Shown here piece by piece: positions 44,801 through 53,027 of a DNA stretch of 64,000 nucleotides; within the stretch, counting starts at the first letter, position 1; every line of letters starts with the position of its first letter. This stretch comes from Neglectibacter timonensis (GTDB lineage: Bacteria > Bacillota > Clostridia > Oscillospirales > Acutalibacteraceae). The position numbers and the translations under genes are program-made. Below the pieces are notes generated by a model. That model was not told the origin of the DNA. It did not search any database and saw only the letters and a program-made list of their open reading frames with translations. The stretch lies in the NCBI RefSeq assembly GCF_900048895.1, contig NZ_LT160639.1, positions 543,524-607,523 of the forward strand, given 5' to 3'.

Positions 44801-46451
44801 GAAGCTGACCGTTACCCTGCCCAAGGAGAAAAAGGCATATTTGCTTACGTACAGCGCCGATATCGTCAGCTGGAATGTTTCCGGGTTTACCAATAAAATC
44901 GCCTTTGAAGGCGAAGAACTCAGTGAGAGTCAAAACTCCAGTGTTTCATTCTTGGCCAGCGGCGGAGGCGGCGGCGGTATTCTTTCCCTGCGCAACCGCA
45001 AGGGCTGCATCGACATTCTCAAGCGGGACTACCATGTAGGATCTCCCGTGGAAGGCGTAGCGTTCTGCGTCTATGACAAGGACGCCCCTGCGCGCATCCT
45101 TGACTACGGTGTAACAGATAAGGAGGGGAGGCTTTCCTTTTCCGCCCTGCCTATCAATCACACCTATGTAGTAGAAGAGGTCGCTTCCATCACTGGCTAT
45201 AATAAGACTGGAATTCTGTCCGGAGAATCGGAAGAAAAAACAACGTGGGAAGTTCTTGTAGAGCGTTCAGCCGCCGCAGGCGTCTATAAGCTGGAACTCA
45301 CCAACACCCGCGTAACCGGCGATCTCTCCTTTACAAAGACAAATTCCTGGAACCGTAAGCTTACCGGGGCGACGTTTACCTTGACACCCACGGGTTCCAC
45401 ACCCGGCGCTGATCTCACGAAATATCCCGACGCGGTGAAAACCGCCGTCAGCAACGAAAACGGAATTGTCCTTTTTAAGGGGATCCCCTACGGGACCTAT
45501 ACGCTGAAGGAGACCGTGGCCCCGGAGAATCATTCTCTGAATACCGCCAGCTTCACGGTAAAGGTGGACGAAAACGGCACGGTAACGCTCAATGATGAAC
45601 CCGTCACCAAAGAGACTTCCATCGAAAATGAATTCAAAGAAGGCTCCATCCACATCACGAAGACCGACAAGAGCACCGGAAAGCCCATGAAGGACGTCAC
45701 CTTCACTCTCAAGGACAGCACGGGGGTGGTGCGCGGTACCGGCACGACCGGTGAAAACGGCGAGCTCACCTTTACCGGCCTGATGCTGGGAGAGACCTAT
45801 ACGCTCCATGAAGACCGGGTGTCTGGATATCAGCCCGCAGCGGACAAAAAAATCGAGCTTTCCGCGGAGTATGAAGCCCAAGTTTATGAAGTGAAGTGGG
45901 AAAACGTTCCCACCCCCTCCACTCCGCTGGGCAGCATCACCCTCACCAAGGTGGACGCTTCCACTGGAAAAGCCCTTGCTGGCGTTGTCTTTGAACTCTT
46001 TGACGAAGAAAACCTGAGCTGGGGCTGGGGAAAGACCGACAGCGACGGAAAACTCACCTTTGAAGAGCTTCCCGCGGGCAAGACCTATACCATCCACGAG
46101 ACCACCCCGGAGGGCTACCTGGATTCCCCGGACCGGACGCTCACCCTTTCCGAGGAAAAGGAGTATTCCATCCGCTGGGAGAACACCCCCAAGCCGGAGG
46201 TCACACCTTCACCCAGTCCGTCCCCATCCCCGTCTCCCTCACCCAGTGTCTCGCCTTCCCCCACACCGGGCGGCACTGGGAGCGGCTCCGGCGGAACTTC
46301 TTCCGGAGGCAGCTCTGGCAGTAAGCTGCCCCAGACAGGGCGAAACCGACTGGCCCCTCTGCTGATGCTGGGCGCAGGAGGTATTCTTGCCGCGGCAGGC
46401 GGAATTACGTTGGCTGGAAAACGGAAGAAGAGAGGACGCCATGCCAAATAA
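41889..46451 (+). CDS. Large LPXTG cell-wall-anchored surface protein
   Basis: The 1520-residue protein has a signal peptide (SQKLLVCLLAALLLLPG), a Pro/Ser/Thr/Glu-rich stalk (about 45-155), a novel N-terminal domain (about 155-330), and five related beta-rich modules starting near 335, 478, 616, 753 and 884, each with a KxG/K-F...(F/I)DWT- or EITW-like core. Four SpaA/Cna-B-type modules start near 1039, 1144, 1251 and 1348, then a PSPS linker, LPQTG at 1480-1484, a membrane segment and a basic tail. The repeated Lys-x-x / Glu positions could form intramolecular isopeptide bonds. It is probably an adhesin or pilus-like protein. A sortase gene overlaps its 3' end. Confidence 0.93.
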   Translation: MKKRLHRFEKKSLRGSQKLLVCLLAALLLLPGSLFSALGADSAPAGTFSGVSSPAEPEAGPTDSPEGAPLPTPYPEVSLVPASSATPEPDGDTPSETASPSPAPDGASPNPSAAPEGTPGASPSVSPEGSAAPSPTPDAAVTPSPEVSPSPVQPAAENALQGLLAGIALLKGDGQEHNMDEFGLTGSLRLSEDQELSSPVTLPLDTEFQMWYEFDLTQEEANSIDPAARYYLTLPENLKWVGDSPTEGKPLTAQGSNVVFAYLFYHQATPGDSKNAYIQFVGDEDDHFAFGDLTGGYVYLDCSLNEEAVGDKESIVIQIGDKEYKIYIEDNAKSNPALGKTGSFSDTENRFDWTVTYTYSDGDKVFSGPITFTDSFTGSHTYVPGTFSLDNTPVNDEDLTVTPEGIAYKLPAYSEPEGGPQTGFDPTVAHTFSYQTTLTNDAVRTGTEVTAKNSASLSDSSSPVNKITADATATGKAKPWIMKTGVYNSVQKQIDWIIEVNTNDRRLRDLILYDSIPEGLTLIPGTFLVNDVSAAPDSSGEDLTGKDYTFSYQLFTTALEPAVQTYTIQYTTSVDKPDGRPDEMLENEAWLSFTWIGGGIDGTDEPMYPSVSKYPDVPDDLLQKEGEYDPATHEITWTVTVNPEKVNFKSGTITDDLSDLGQTYVDNSFSAEDSGLIQLDINDSTNKFLTITVGELGTDSSTFTFKTTVDEPEDFANNKTTTYKNRADMEATIVLENGSEMEVPTSALGEVKVVSNVLKKAFVSYDYATHEITWKLTVNENKMPLENVVLTDTLPAEQTPVLEKITVTSDNAEEITVQNSFDETTRALKIELGSLNTKVEVIYVTILDADKIENVFPSISIESKNSVKLTRKNYDDVSASSTAKIPNKLLTKSGIKNAEEEHIDYTVVINPNELRLAEGCNRIVDQLSSGLLLDQSTVELSAATVDEKGNLAKGDPCNSDSWAWEYDAQNRKLTVTLPKEKKAYLLTYSADIVSWNVSGFTNKIAFEGEELSESQNSSVSFLASGGGGGGILSLRNRKGCIDILKRDYHVGSPVEGVAFCVYDKDAPARILDYGVTDKEGRLSFSALPINHTYVVEEVASITGYNKTGILSGESEEKTTWEVLVERSAAAGVYKLELTNTRVTGDLSFTKTNSWNRKLTGATFTLTPTGSTPGADLTKYPDAVKTAVSNENGIVLFKGIPYGTYTLKETVAPENHSLNTASFTVKVDENGTVTLNDEPVTKETSIENEFKEGSIHITKTDKSTGKPMKDVTFTLKDSTGVVRGTGTTGENGELTFTGLMLGETYTLHEDRVSGYQPAADKKIELSAEYEAQVYEVKWENVPTPSTPLGSITLTKVDASTGKALAGVVFELFDEENLSWGWGKTDSDGKLTFEELPAGKTYTIHETTPEGYLDSPDRTLTLSEEKEYSIRWENTPKPEVTPSPSPSPSPSPSPSVSPSPTPGGTGSGSGGTSSGGSSGSKLPQTGRNRLAPLLMLGAGGILAAAGGITLAGKRKKRGRHAK

Positions 46452-47028
46452 AAAGCCCGCCGTCATCCTGCTGAGCTTAGGCGCTGTTCTGCTGCTCTGC
46501 GGCGGCCTATGGCTTGGCAGCAATGCGAACGCCGGCCAAAAGGCGGCTGTCTCCGCCCGGCAGATACTTGCCGAGATGGGACGTCCTGCCGCCCCAAGGC
46601 CCTCGCCCTCTGCTCCACCATCGGAATCCTCCAGCCAGCCCACCGTACAGGAGTTGGCGTCAGACGCCCTGGGGATTCTGGAAATTCCCTCTCTCTCCCT
46701 GGAGCTGCCGGTACTTGACGATTGCAGCGAGGAACTTTTGGAGCGCTCGGTCTGCCGCTATGCCGGCACAGATCCATCCCTTCCAGGGTTTGTCATTGCC
46801 GGGCACAGTTATGAAGAGCATTTCGGGATGCTTTCCCGTCTCGCCGAGGGAAATTCGGTCGTGTTTTATCTCCGTGACGGCACGGAGCTCCAGTATTCTG
46901 TGGCGGAGTTGGCCTATATTTCCGGGAATGCTCCGGAAGAACTGCAGGCAGAGGACTGGGATCTGACCCTGTTCACCTGCAGCTTTGATGGCTCTGACCG
47001 CCTGCTGATACGGTGCAAACGTACATAA
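46441..47028 (+). CDS. Sortase paired with the LPQTG protein
   Basis: The 195-residue protein has an N-terminal membrane anchor (about 8-28), a Pro/Ser-rich linker and a sortase fold with catalytic His in IAGHSYEEHF, Cys in TLFTCS and Arg in LLIRCK. It cleaves the LPxTG motif and joins the protein to peptidoglycan. It starts at an ATG that overlaps the surface-protein stop by 11 bases, so the two are coupled. The class (B, D or other) is uncertain; it is short, and the TLxTC block is slightly changed to TLFTC. Confidence 0.88.
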   Translation: MPNKKPAVILLSLGAVLLLCGGLWLGSNANAGQKAAVSARQILAEMGRPAAPRPSPSAPPSESSSQPTVQELASDALGILEIPSLSLELPVLDDCSEELLERSVCRYAGTDPSLPGFVIAGHSYEEHFGMLSRLAEGNSVVFYLRDGTELQYSVAELAYISGNAPEELQAEDWDLTLFTCSFDGSDRLLIRCKRT

Positions 47029-47215
47029 ATCAGGCAGGCGTATGCCCGGAAACCCGTCAGAAACCTTTATAAAAGTGCAGGAAAAGGGATTTTTCGTGTA
47101 AACAAGATGGGCCACTTGATAATTTATGAACAAAGTGTTACTGTTGTGACAATATAGAGGATTTAGTCGAAGTTCTGCTTTCCGCTGAATTCCCAAAAAT
47201 AGAGGAGGCTCTTTT

Positions 47216-47890
47216 ATGGAGAATATGAAGAAGTATGTAGCCGAGTTTATCGGCACCCTGGTTTTGGTTCTGTTTGCCTGCGGCACAGCTGCCGTAGTCG
47301 GCTGTAACGGCGCAGATCCCAACGCCGCCTACCTGATGACAGCCCTCGCTTTCGGACTGGTGATTGTTGCCATGGCCTATTCCATCGGCAATATTTCCGG
47401 CTGCCACATCAATCCAGCCGTATCCATTGCCATGCTGGTTTCCGGCAAGATGAGCGTTAAGGATTTTGTGGGTTACGTTGTCGCCCAGTTCCTGGGCGCT
47501 ATCGCCGGCGCCGCCATTCTCATGGGCATTCTGGGCGGAACAGAGCTGGGCCTTGGCCAGAACGGCCTGTTTGAGGGCAGTATTGTGCGTTCCCTGATCG
47601 TGGAGATCATTCTGACCTTTGTCTTTGTTCTGGCGATTTTGGGCGTTACCTCTAAGCCCGAATTCAGCAAGGTGGCAGGCCTGGTAATCGGCTTCTCTCT
47701 GACGCTGGTACATATCATTGGCATCCACTTTACCGGCACCTCCGTAAACCCTGCCAGAAGCTTCGGACCGGCGCTGTTCATGGGCGGGGACGCTTTGGCA
47801 AACGTATGGGTATTTATTGTGGCGCCACTGGTTGGCGGCGTATTGGCTGCCCTGGTATGGAAGTTCCTTTCCTCCAAAAAGGAAGCCTGA
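47216..47890 (+). CDS. Aquaporin / MIP-family channel
   Basis: The 224-residue protein has six membrane helices and two NPA-type half-helices, HINPAVSIAML and SVNPARSFGPALF. Residues near them resemble water-selective AqpZ more than GlpF, but glycerol transport cannot be excluded. It has its own terminator and no sugar-kinase neighbour. Confidence 0.93.
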   Translation: MENMKKYVAEFIGTLVLVLFACGTAAVVGCNGADPNAAYLMTALAFGLVIVAMAYSIGNISGCHINPAVSIAMLVSGKMSVKDFVGYVVAQFLGAIAGAAILMGILGGTELGLGQNGLFEGSIVRSLIVEIILTFVFVLAILGVTSKPEFSKVAGLVIGFSLTLVHIIGIHFTGTSVNPARSFGPALFMGGDALANVWVFIVAPLVGGVLAALVWKFLSSKKEA

Positions 47891-47918
47891 TTTTTTAAAA
47901 CCAACAGAGTGATAAAAA

Positions 47919-47971
47919 ACAGAGAGTCAAACACCTCCGGTGAACTCGGGGCTGTCTGACTCTCTGCTTTT
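47919..47971 (+). terminator. Terminator after the aquaporin gene
   Basis: A 10-bp stem (47920-47929 with 47957-47966) with a long loop is followed by CTTTTTG. Confidence 0.7.
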
Positions 47972-48076
47972 TGTGTCCACAGGTGTTGCTGCGCATCCCC
48001 TTCCATGAATCAGGACCTGAAAGTCCGCTCCTAATCCCTTTTTGATAGGGACAATCCAAGGCTGATCCAAACCTCT

Positions 48077-48105
48077 TTGACACCGGCACAAATCCATAGT
48101 ACTAT
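48077..48105 (+). promoter_or_regulatory. Promoter of the GNAT/PAT gene
   Basis: TTGACA (48077-48082) and TACTAT (48100-48105) are spaced by 17 bp, 49 bp before the start codon. Confidence 0.65.
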
Positions 48106-48153
48106 ATTTCTGAACAACACACCTGAAACAGGTATGGAAATGGGGGACTCCCG

Positions 48154-48747
48154 ATGAAGGAGAACAGCGGCGTAAACATCCGCCTCGCGTCGACAGACGA
48201 CGCGGAAGAACTTCTGGCAATCTATGCGCCTTACGTGCGCCGGACCGCCGTCACTTTTGAATACAACGTGCCTTCCGTGACAGAGTTTACCAGCAGAATC
48301 ATCCGCACGTTGGAAAGCTATCCCTACTTTGCAGCCGAAGCTGGCGGCGAGCTGCTGGGCTACGCCTATGCAGGCCCCTTTCACACAAGGGAAGCCTACC
48401 GCTGGGCGGCGGAGACCAGCATCTATGTCAAGCAGGAAAGAAGATGCATGGGCATCGGCAGAAAGCTGTACGATGCCCTGGAGACAGCCCTCTCCGCCCA
48501 GAAAATCCTGAACCTCAACGCCTGCATCGCCTACCCGCAGCAGGAGGATGAATACCTTACCCGGGACAGCGTGGAATTTCACAAGCGACTGGGCTACAGG
48601 TTTGTGGGGGAGTTCCGGCAGTGCGGATACAAATTTCACCGCTGGTACAACATGGTATGGATGGAAAAGCACATCGGCTGCCATTTGGAGAACCAGCCGC
48701 CGGTAAAGCCCTTTGAGGAGGTACGGCCCCTTCTCGAGATCAGGTAG
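48154..48747 (+). CDS. GNAT acetyltransferase, phosphinothricin-acetyltransferase-like
   Basis: The 197-residue enzyme begins IRLASTDDAEELLAIYAPYV, typical of the PAT/Bar-like branch, and has the acetyl-CoA site RRCMGIGRKLYDALE and the FHKRLGYRFVG block. It probably acetylates an amino group of an amino-acid-like small molecule. GGGGGA lies six bases before the ATG. Confidence 0.9.
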   Translation: MKENSGVNIRLASTDDAEELLAIYAPYVRRTAVTFEYNVPSVTEFTSRIIRTLESYPYFAAEAGGELLGYAYAGPFHTREAYRWAAETSIYVKQERRCMGIGRKLYDALETALSAQKILNLNACIAYPQQEDEYLTRDSVEFHKRLGYRFVGEFRQCGYKFHRWYNMVWMEKHIGCHLENQPPVKPFEEVRPLLEIR

Positions 48748-48756
48748 GCCCTCTCC

Positions 48757-50142
48757 CTACTTTCCAGCGGATATCTGCTCTGGAGGGGCAGCTTCCCGGC
48801 GGGCCAATATTTTCTTCATAAAAAGGAAATAGACAACCACGGTGACCAGCGGTCCCAGCACGTCGGAAATGGGCTCGGCATAGAACACGGCCTCCGCGCC
48901 GAAAGCGGCAGGCAGGGCAAAAATTGCCGCGAAGTAGCAGAGTTTTCTCCAGAAGGACAGCGGCAGGGAGAGCCGGACCTGCCCAATGCCGGTGAAGCCG
49001 TCCACCAGCTCGTACTGCACCCCCAGGGGAATGATGGCCAGCGTGCAGATTTTGATGGCCTCAAACGCCTGCCCCGCCAGAGAGGCGTCCTGTGTGAACA
49101 GCCGCACAAAGAGAGGGCCGCACAGCCTTGCCAGCACAAACAGCGCCGCCGTGTAACCCACGCACAGGCCTACGATATATTTCTGCGCCTTCAAAACCCG
49201 GTCGGAGCGCCTTGCCCCGTAGTTGTACCCCAAAATTCCCTGCGTCCCTCCGCTGATGCCTCCCAGGGGCATGGTGACCACTAGCATGAAGCTCTGTACA
49301 ATCGTATTGCAGGTGACGAGGAAGTCCCCCCGCTCAGGGCCGCCGAACTGCTGCAGCACTGCGTTCATGGCGATGATCATCACATTGTCGATGGCGATAA
49401 TCAAAAAGGGAGTAAAGCCTAAAACCATCACCCTGCCCATGATGCGCAGGTCATAGCCCCCGAAGGTGATGGGTACCATGGCCTTTTTTCCAAACAGGAA
49501 CCGCAGCACATAGCCGGCCCCCGCCGCCTGACTGATCACGGTTGCCACCGCCGCCCCGGTGACACCCAGATCCAGCACAAAGATAAAGACGGGATCCAGA
49601 ATAATATTGAGCGCCGCCCCCAGTATCACGGATTTCATCCCCGCCTTGGCAAAGCCCTGGCAGATGACAAACTGGTTCAGGCCCGTGGCAGCCAATGCAA
49701 AAAAGGTACCGCACAGGTAGGCCGTAAAATACCGCTGAGCATAGGGATAGGTGGCGTCGCTGGCGCCGAACAGCCGCAGCATAGGCTCCTGAAACGGCAG
49801 TATCCCGCCCACCAGCAGCACGGAGAACACGCACAGCATCAGGAAACAATTGGCCAGAACTTTGCGCGCCTCCGCAAAGTTTCTTTCCCCCATGCGGATA
49901 CTCACCATCGGAGCGCCTCCCACGCCGATCAAAAACGCCACGGAACCCACCATTGTCACCACCGGGCCGCAGACGCCCACACCGGCCAGCGCCAGATCCC
50001 CCACCTCCGGGATATTTCCGATGTAGATGCGGTCTACGATGCTGTAAAGTACACTGACAAACTGTCCCAGCATACTGGGGATGGCGATGCGCCACACCAG
50101 CTTTTTGACTTCGTCCCGCCCAAGATCATTTTCCACTGCCAT
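48757..50142 (-). CDS. MATE-family efflux transporter 2
   Basis: The 461-residue protein has twelve predicted helices and the MATE features MLGQFVSVLYSIVDRIYIG and GGTQGILGYNYGARR. It is more distantly related to MATE 1, being of the MepA-like branch. I use the start MAVENDLGRDEV; an upstream in-frame ATG exists, but the leader is not protein-like. It ends nine bases from the convergent GNAT stop, with no terminator between. Confidence 0.93.
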   Translation of the reverse strand: MAVENDLGRDEVKKLVWRIAIPSMLGQFVSVLYSIVDRIYIGNIPEVGDLALAGVGVCGPVVTMVGSVAFLIGVGGAPMVSIRMGERNFAEARKVLANCFLMLCVFSVLLVGGILPFQEPMLRLFGASDATYPYAQRYFTAYLCGTFFALAATGLNQFVICQGFAKAGMKSVILGAALNIILDPVFIFVLDLGVTGAAVATVISQAAGAGYVLRFLFGKKAMVPITFGGYDLRIMGRVMVLGFTPFLIIAIDNVMIIAMNAVLQQFGGPERGDFLVTCNTIVQSFMLVVTMPLGGISGGTQGILGYNYGARRSDRVLKAQKYIVGLCVGYTAALFVLARLCGPLFVRLFTQDASLAGQAFEAIKICTLAIIPLGVQYELVDGFTGIGQVRLSLPLSFWRKLCYFAAIFALPAAFGAEAVFYAEPISDVLGPLVTVVVYFLFMKKILARREAAPPEQISAGK

Positions 50143-50287
50143 TCTTCTCTCTGTTCCTTTCCCTCGGGCCGCAGTCTCCCGCCCCGTAAAATTGCACAAA
50201 GGGAAGCTGGCATTACCCAAAATCCGCAATGCCAGCTTTTTTCCAAAAATCCCGATACAGGCGCTTCCCGCCCTGCCGTATCAAAAG

Positions 50288-51106
50288 TCAGATGCGCGCC
50301 TTCACCCAGGCGGCTGATTGCCTGAGATAGTCCAGCATCCGGTTGGTATCATAGTGCTCAATGGTATAGACGCCGTCGTACCCGTCCCGCTTCAGCCTAG
50401 AAATCAGCTCCTCAATTTTCAGGTCGCCAAAACCCACCGGCGCAGGATAAATGACAACGCCGTCCCGGGCGGTCTTCCCGTTCTCCCCGTTTGCCTGGGT
50501 ATAGGCCCGGTCCTTCAGATGCACATGGGTGATTCTGTCGCGGAGGCCTTCGTAGGCTTCCAGTTCATCCTCCGCCATGAAGCGGAAATTTCCCGTGTCA
50601 AACGCGCAGGAAAGCCGGGGACAGCCGTCTAAAAACCTGCGCACTCCTGCAATAGTGGAGAAGGGAGAGTCGAAACTGTCGTACTCTTCCATCACAAGGG
50701 CTACGCCGTACCCTGCCGCCAGCTCCGCCAAAGCATTGACAGAGTCCACCATATTTTGGATTTGCTTTTCCTGAACCTCCCTGCTATCCTGTTCCTGCAG
50801 GAACCCGGGAATGACCAGCAGCTTATCCGCACCCAGATAGCGGGCCGCTTCCAGTATGGGCTCGCTCTGTTTTTTCACGTCTAAATCCCTGCCGAAATCA
50901 AAATAGGCCGGAATGCCGGAAATACCCAGCTCCGTATAGGCCAGCTCCTGTCCCAGCTCATCCTCCCGTCCCAGAATATTGTTCCCTGATATTTCCAGCT
51001 TCTCAATTCCCAGGGCTTTGGCCTCCTTCATCGCCTCCACCACAGGAATGTTTTCCTGTTTAGCAATCTCCTTGATATGGTCATAAAAGGTTGCCAGTAC
51101 TGCCAT
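50288..51106 (-). CDS. Sugar phosphate isomerase/epimerase-like TIM barrel
   Basis: The 272-residue protein starts at MAVLATFYDHIKEIAKQ. It has an AP-endonuclease-2/xylose-isomerase-like TIM barrel with metal ligands in VMEEYDSFDSP, CAFDTGNF, ITHVHLKDR and YTIEHYD. Relatives isomerise, epimerise or dehydrate sugars or inositols, and some act on 3-keto-glycosides. The next gene upstream encodes a nucleoside phosphorylase. The substrate is unknown. Confidence 0.88.
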   Translation of the reverse strand: MAVLATFYDHIKEIAKQENIPVVEAMKEAKALGIEKLEISGNNILGREDELGQELAYTELGISGIPAYFDFGRDLDVKKQSEPILEAARYLGADKLLVIPGFLQEQDSREVQEKQIQNMVDSVNALAELAAGYGVALVMEEYDSFDSPFSTIAGVRRFLDGCPRLSCAFDTGNFRFMAEDELEAYEGLRDRITHVHLKDRAYTQANGENGKTARDGVVIYPAPVGFGDLKIEELISRLKRDGYDGVYTIEHYDTNRMLDYLRQSAAWVKARI

Positions 51107-51136
51107 TTCACTCCTCATCCTTTCTTTAGGCCGCAA

Positions 51137-51922
51137 TTATTTCTGCATTTCCGCAGTTTTTTCCAACAGCCGCCTGCCTGTCTCCAGAGAGGCGGTAAAA
51201 CACTTTTCCGAAATGGAAGCCCCCTTCTGAGAAAGGTTTCTCACATCCCATTCCGGGGCGTCCAAATTGTCTGCTGCATAGAAAAACGCCGCAAAATCCA
51301 CCTTTCGGAACTGCGCCACAGCCGCCAGTGCTGCGCACTCCATCTCCACGCAGACGCAGCCCTGTTCTTTCCGGCGTTCCATCTTTCCCCTGGTCTCCCG
51401 GAAAAAGCCGTCAGTGGTCCAGGTTTTCCCCTCCACATAGGGCAGCCCCAGCGCTTCCATTGCCTGCCGGGCCGCCTCCACACAAGCCGGACTCAGCTCC
51501 ACCTCGTCCGACGGCGGCAGATAGTGATAGGACAGCCCCTCGTCCCGCACCGCGGCAGTAGGAAGGATGAGATGGCCGTCCGCAATGTCGTGTCTCAGCA
51601 CCCCGCAGGAGCCGCAGAACACAAAATGCCTGCCGCCCCAGGCAACCAGATTTTCAATGAAGCTGCCGGCTGACGCAGCTCCCACATGGGGCAGAAACAA
51701 GGCGGCCTCTAGCCCTCCCGCCTCAAGGCGGTAGACCGGGACAGTCCCTGTGCAAAATTTGATCTGCGCTATGACCTCCCCGTGATATTTCTCCACCATT
51801 TCCTCCACAATGACATGAGAAAAAATGCCGATGCAGAGCTTCGGAAAGCCTTCAATGGGAGCATAGTGATCCGCCGGATTGATCACCGCTTCCCGGCAGG
51901 GGTCGAATTCATTGCAGAGCAT
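51137..51922 (-). CDS. Nucleoside phosphorylase family protein
   Basis: The 261-residue protein of the PNP/UDP superfamily starts at MLCNEFDPCREAVI with AAGGAGG seven bases upstream. Blocks include FVFCGSCGVLRHDIADG and the base/ribose site VCVEMECAALAAVAQF with its Met-Glu pair. It probably phosphorolyses a purine or uridine nucleoside. It is followed by the TIM-barrel gene after 30 bp. Confidence 0.88.
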   Translation of the reverse strand: MLCNEFDPCREAVINPADHYAPIEGFPKLCIGIFSHVIVEEMVEKYHGEVIAQIKFCTGTVPVYRLEAGGLEAALFLPHVGAASAGSFIENLVAWGGRHFVFCGSCGVLRHDIADGHLILPTAAVRDEGLSYHYLPPSDEVELSPACVEAARQAMEALGLPYVEGKTWTTDGFFRETRGKMERRKEQGCVCVEMECAALAAVAQFRKVDFAAFFYAADNLDAPEWDVRNLSQKGASISEKCFTASLETGRRLLEKTAEMQK

Positions 51923-52000
51923 GGTTGTTCCTCCTTCCCGAATTGATCTCATTCTAAGCGCAAACCAGTATTTTGTAAAGATGAAACCCTAAAATAAACG

Positions 52001-52031
52001 CAAAAAAGGGAGGGCGAAGTCACGCCCTCCC
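52001..52031 (-). terminator. Terminator of LytTR regulator 1
   Basis: A GC-rich 9-bp stem (52008-52016 with 52023-52031) is followed on the minus strand by TTTTTTG. Confidence 0.75.
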
Positions 52032-52036
52032 CAGTT

Positions 52037-52759
52037 TCAGCAGCACTCTGCATTTCGGAATTCCTCCCGTATGGCCGCCCGCTTCTTCGTTGACACGGGA
52101 ACGACCGTTCCGTCAACCAGCAGCAGCCCCTCCGGCGTCAGCCTTACCGCATAGGCGGAATTCACCACATAGGAATCATGGCACCGCAAAAAGCCGTTTT
52201 GCAGCAACGGTTCCACAATGTCGCTGAAGGAAATGCGCAGGCACTTGCTTCGGGACACCTGCCCTCCCCGGAGGAAAAAACTCACCCTATGGCCATTGCT
52301 TTTGCCATAAAGGACATCGGAAAGACGCAGGTTCACCACCCCCTCTGTAGAATTGAAAGGGATATGCTTTGCCGACTTCCAGTCTCCCTCTTCCAGCATC
52401 CGGTCCAGCAGCCGGAACATCTCACTTTCCTCTTTAGGCCGCACCAGATACTGCACCGCCCCCAACCGGTATGCCTCCATAGCTGCCTCCGGATTTACCG
52501 TTCCTGCAAAGAACGCCAGCGCCATGCCGGGATTTTTCTCCTTTAGCTGCCAAGCAGCCTTTAGGCTGTCTGCTCCGGACGCATGATCGCTCAAAAGGCA
52601 GATATCATACCTGCGGATGTCCGCCAGCAGTTCCTGCAATTGGGTAAAAAAGAACAATCTTGCATGGACTCCTGAACGAAGATCCAGATAGCGCTGAATC
52701 CATTGGGCACTTTTTCTGAGGCCGTCACATTCTCCGTCACACACAGCAATATGCAGCAT
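52037..52759 (-). CDS. LytTR-type regulator 1 with degenerate receiver domain
   Basis: The 240-residue protein starts at MLHIAVCDGECDG; a TTG nine codons upstream is also in frame. The N-terminal half follows a receiver fold, but key residues are changed: the second acidic residue of the DD pair is Gly (CDG), the phosphoacceptor position is Ser (LLSDHASG instead of LLDxxMP) and the switch Lys is Arg (YLVRPK). The C-terminal LytTR DNA-binding domain is intact (FLRCHDSYVVN). It therefore probably works without phosphorylation. It is divergent from a second, canonical LytTR gene. No kinase is nearby. Confidence 0.88.
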   Translation of the reverse strand: MLHIAVCDGECDGLRKSAQWIQRYLDLRSGVHARLFFFTQLQELLADIRRYDICLLSDHASGADSLKAAWQLKEKNPGMALAFFAGTVNPEAAMEAYRLGAVQYLVRPKEESEMFRLLDRMLEEGDWKSAKHIPFNSTEGVVNLRLSDVLYGKSNGHRVSFFLRGGQVSRSKCLRISFSDIVEPLLQNGFLRCHDSYVVNSAYAVRLTPEGLLLVDGTVVPVSTKKRAAIREEFRNAECC

Positions 52760-52833
52760 TCCATCTCTCTCCCTCTGCTTACTCAACGCTTTTATTTTAC
52801 TACAAAAGCAGGATTATCTTTCGTCAGATTTCG

Positions 52834-52874
52834 AGCAAATTCAGGCCAATTTCGTGTATTTCCAAGCAAATTCA
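52834..52874. promoter_or_regulatory. Direct repeats between the divergent LytTR genes
   Basis: AGCAAATTCA occurs at 52834-52843 and 52865-52874, 31 bp apart, close to three helical turns. They lie upstream of the plus-strand promoter and just before the minus-strand gene, as expected for a shared regulatory site. Confidence 0.4.
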
Positions 52875-52914
52875 AGATCTGCACAAAATACCTCTCAATC
52901 TTCACACGGGAGTT

Positions 52915-52943
52915 TTGCTTGCTGGGAAAGAGTTTGTTATAAT
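52915..52943 (+). promoter_or_regulatory. Promoter of LytTR regulator 2
   Basis: TTGCTT (52915-52920) and perfect TATAAT (52938-52943) are spaced by 17 bp. Confidence 0.7.
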
Positions 52944-53027
52944 AAAGACATTCTAAACGGTTTTGATACCTTTTTGGTTGGAAAAAGGAGGAAAGTCTGG
53001 GCATCTGTGCACCCAGATAATTGCAGT

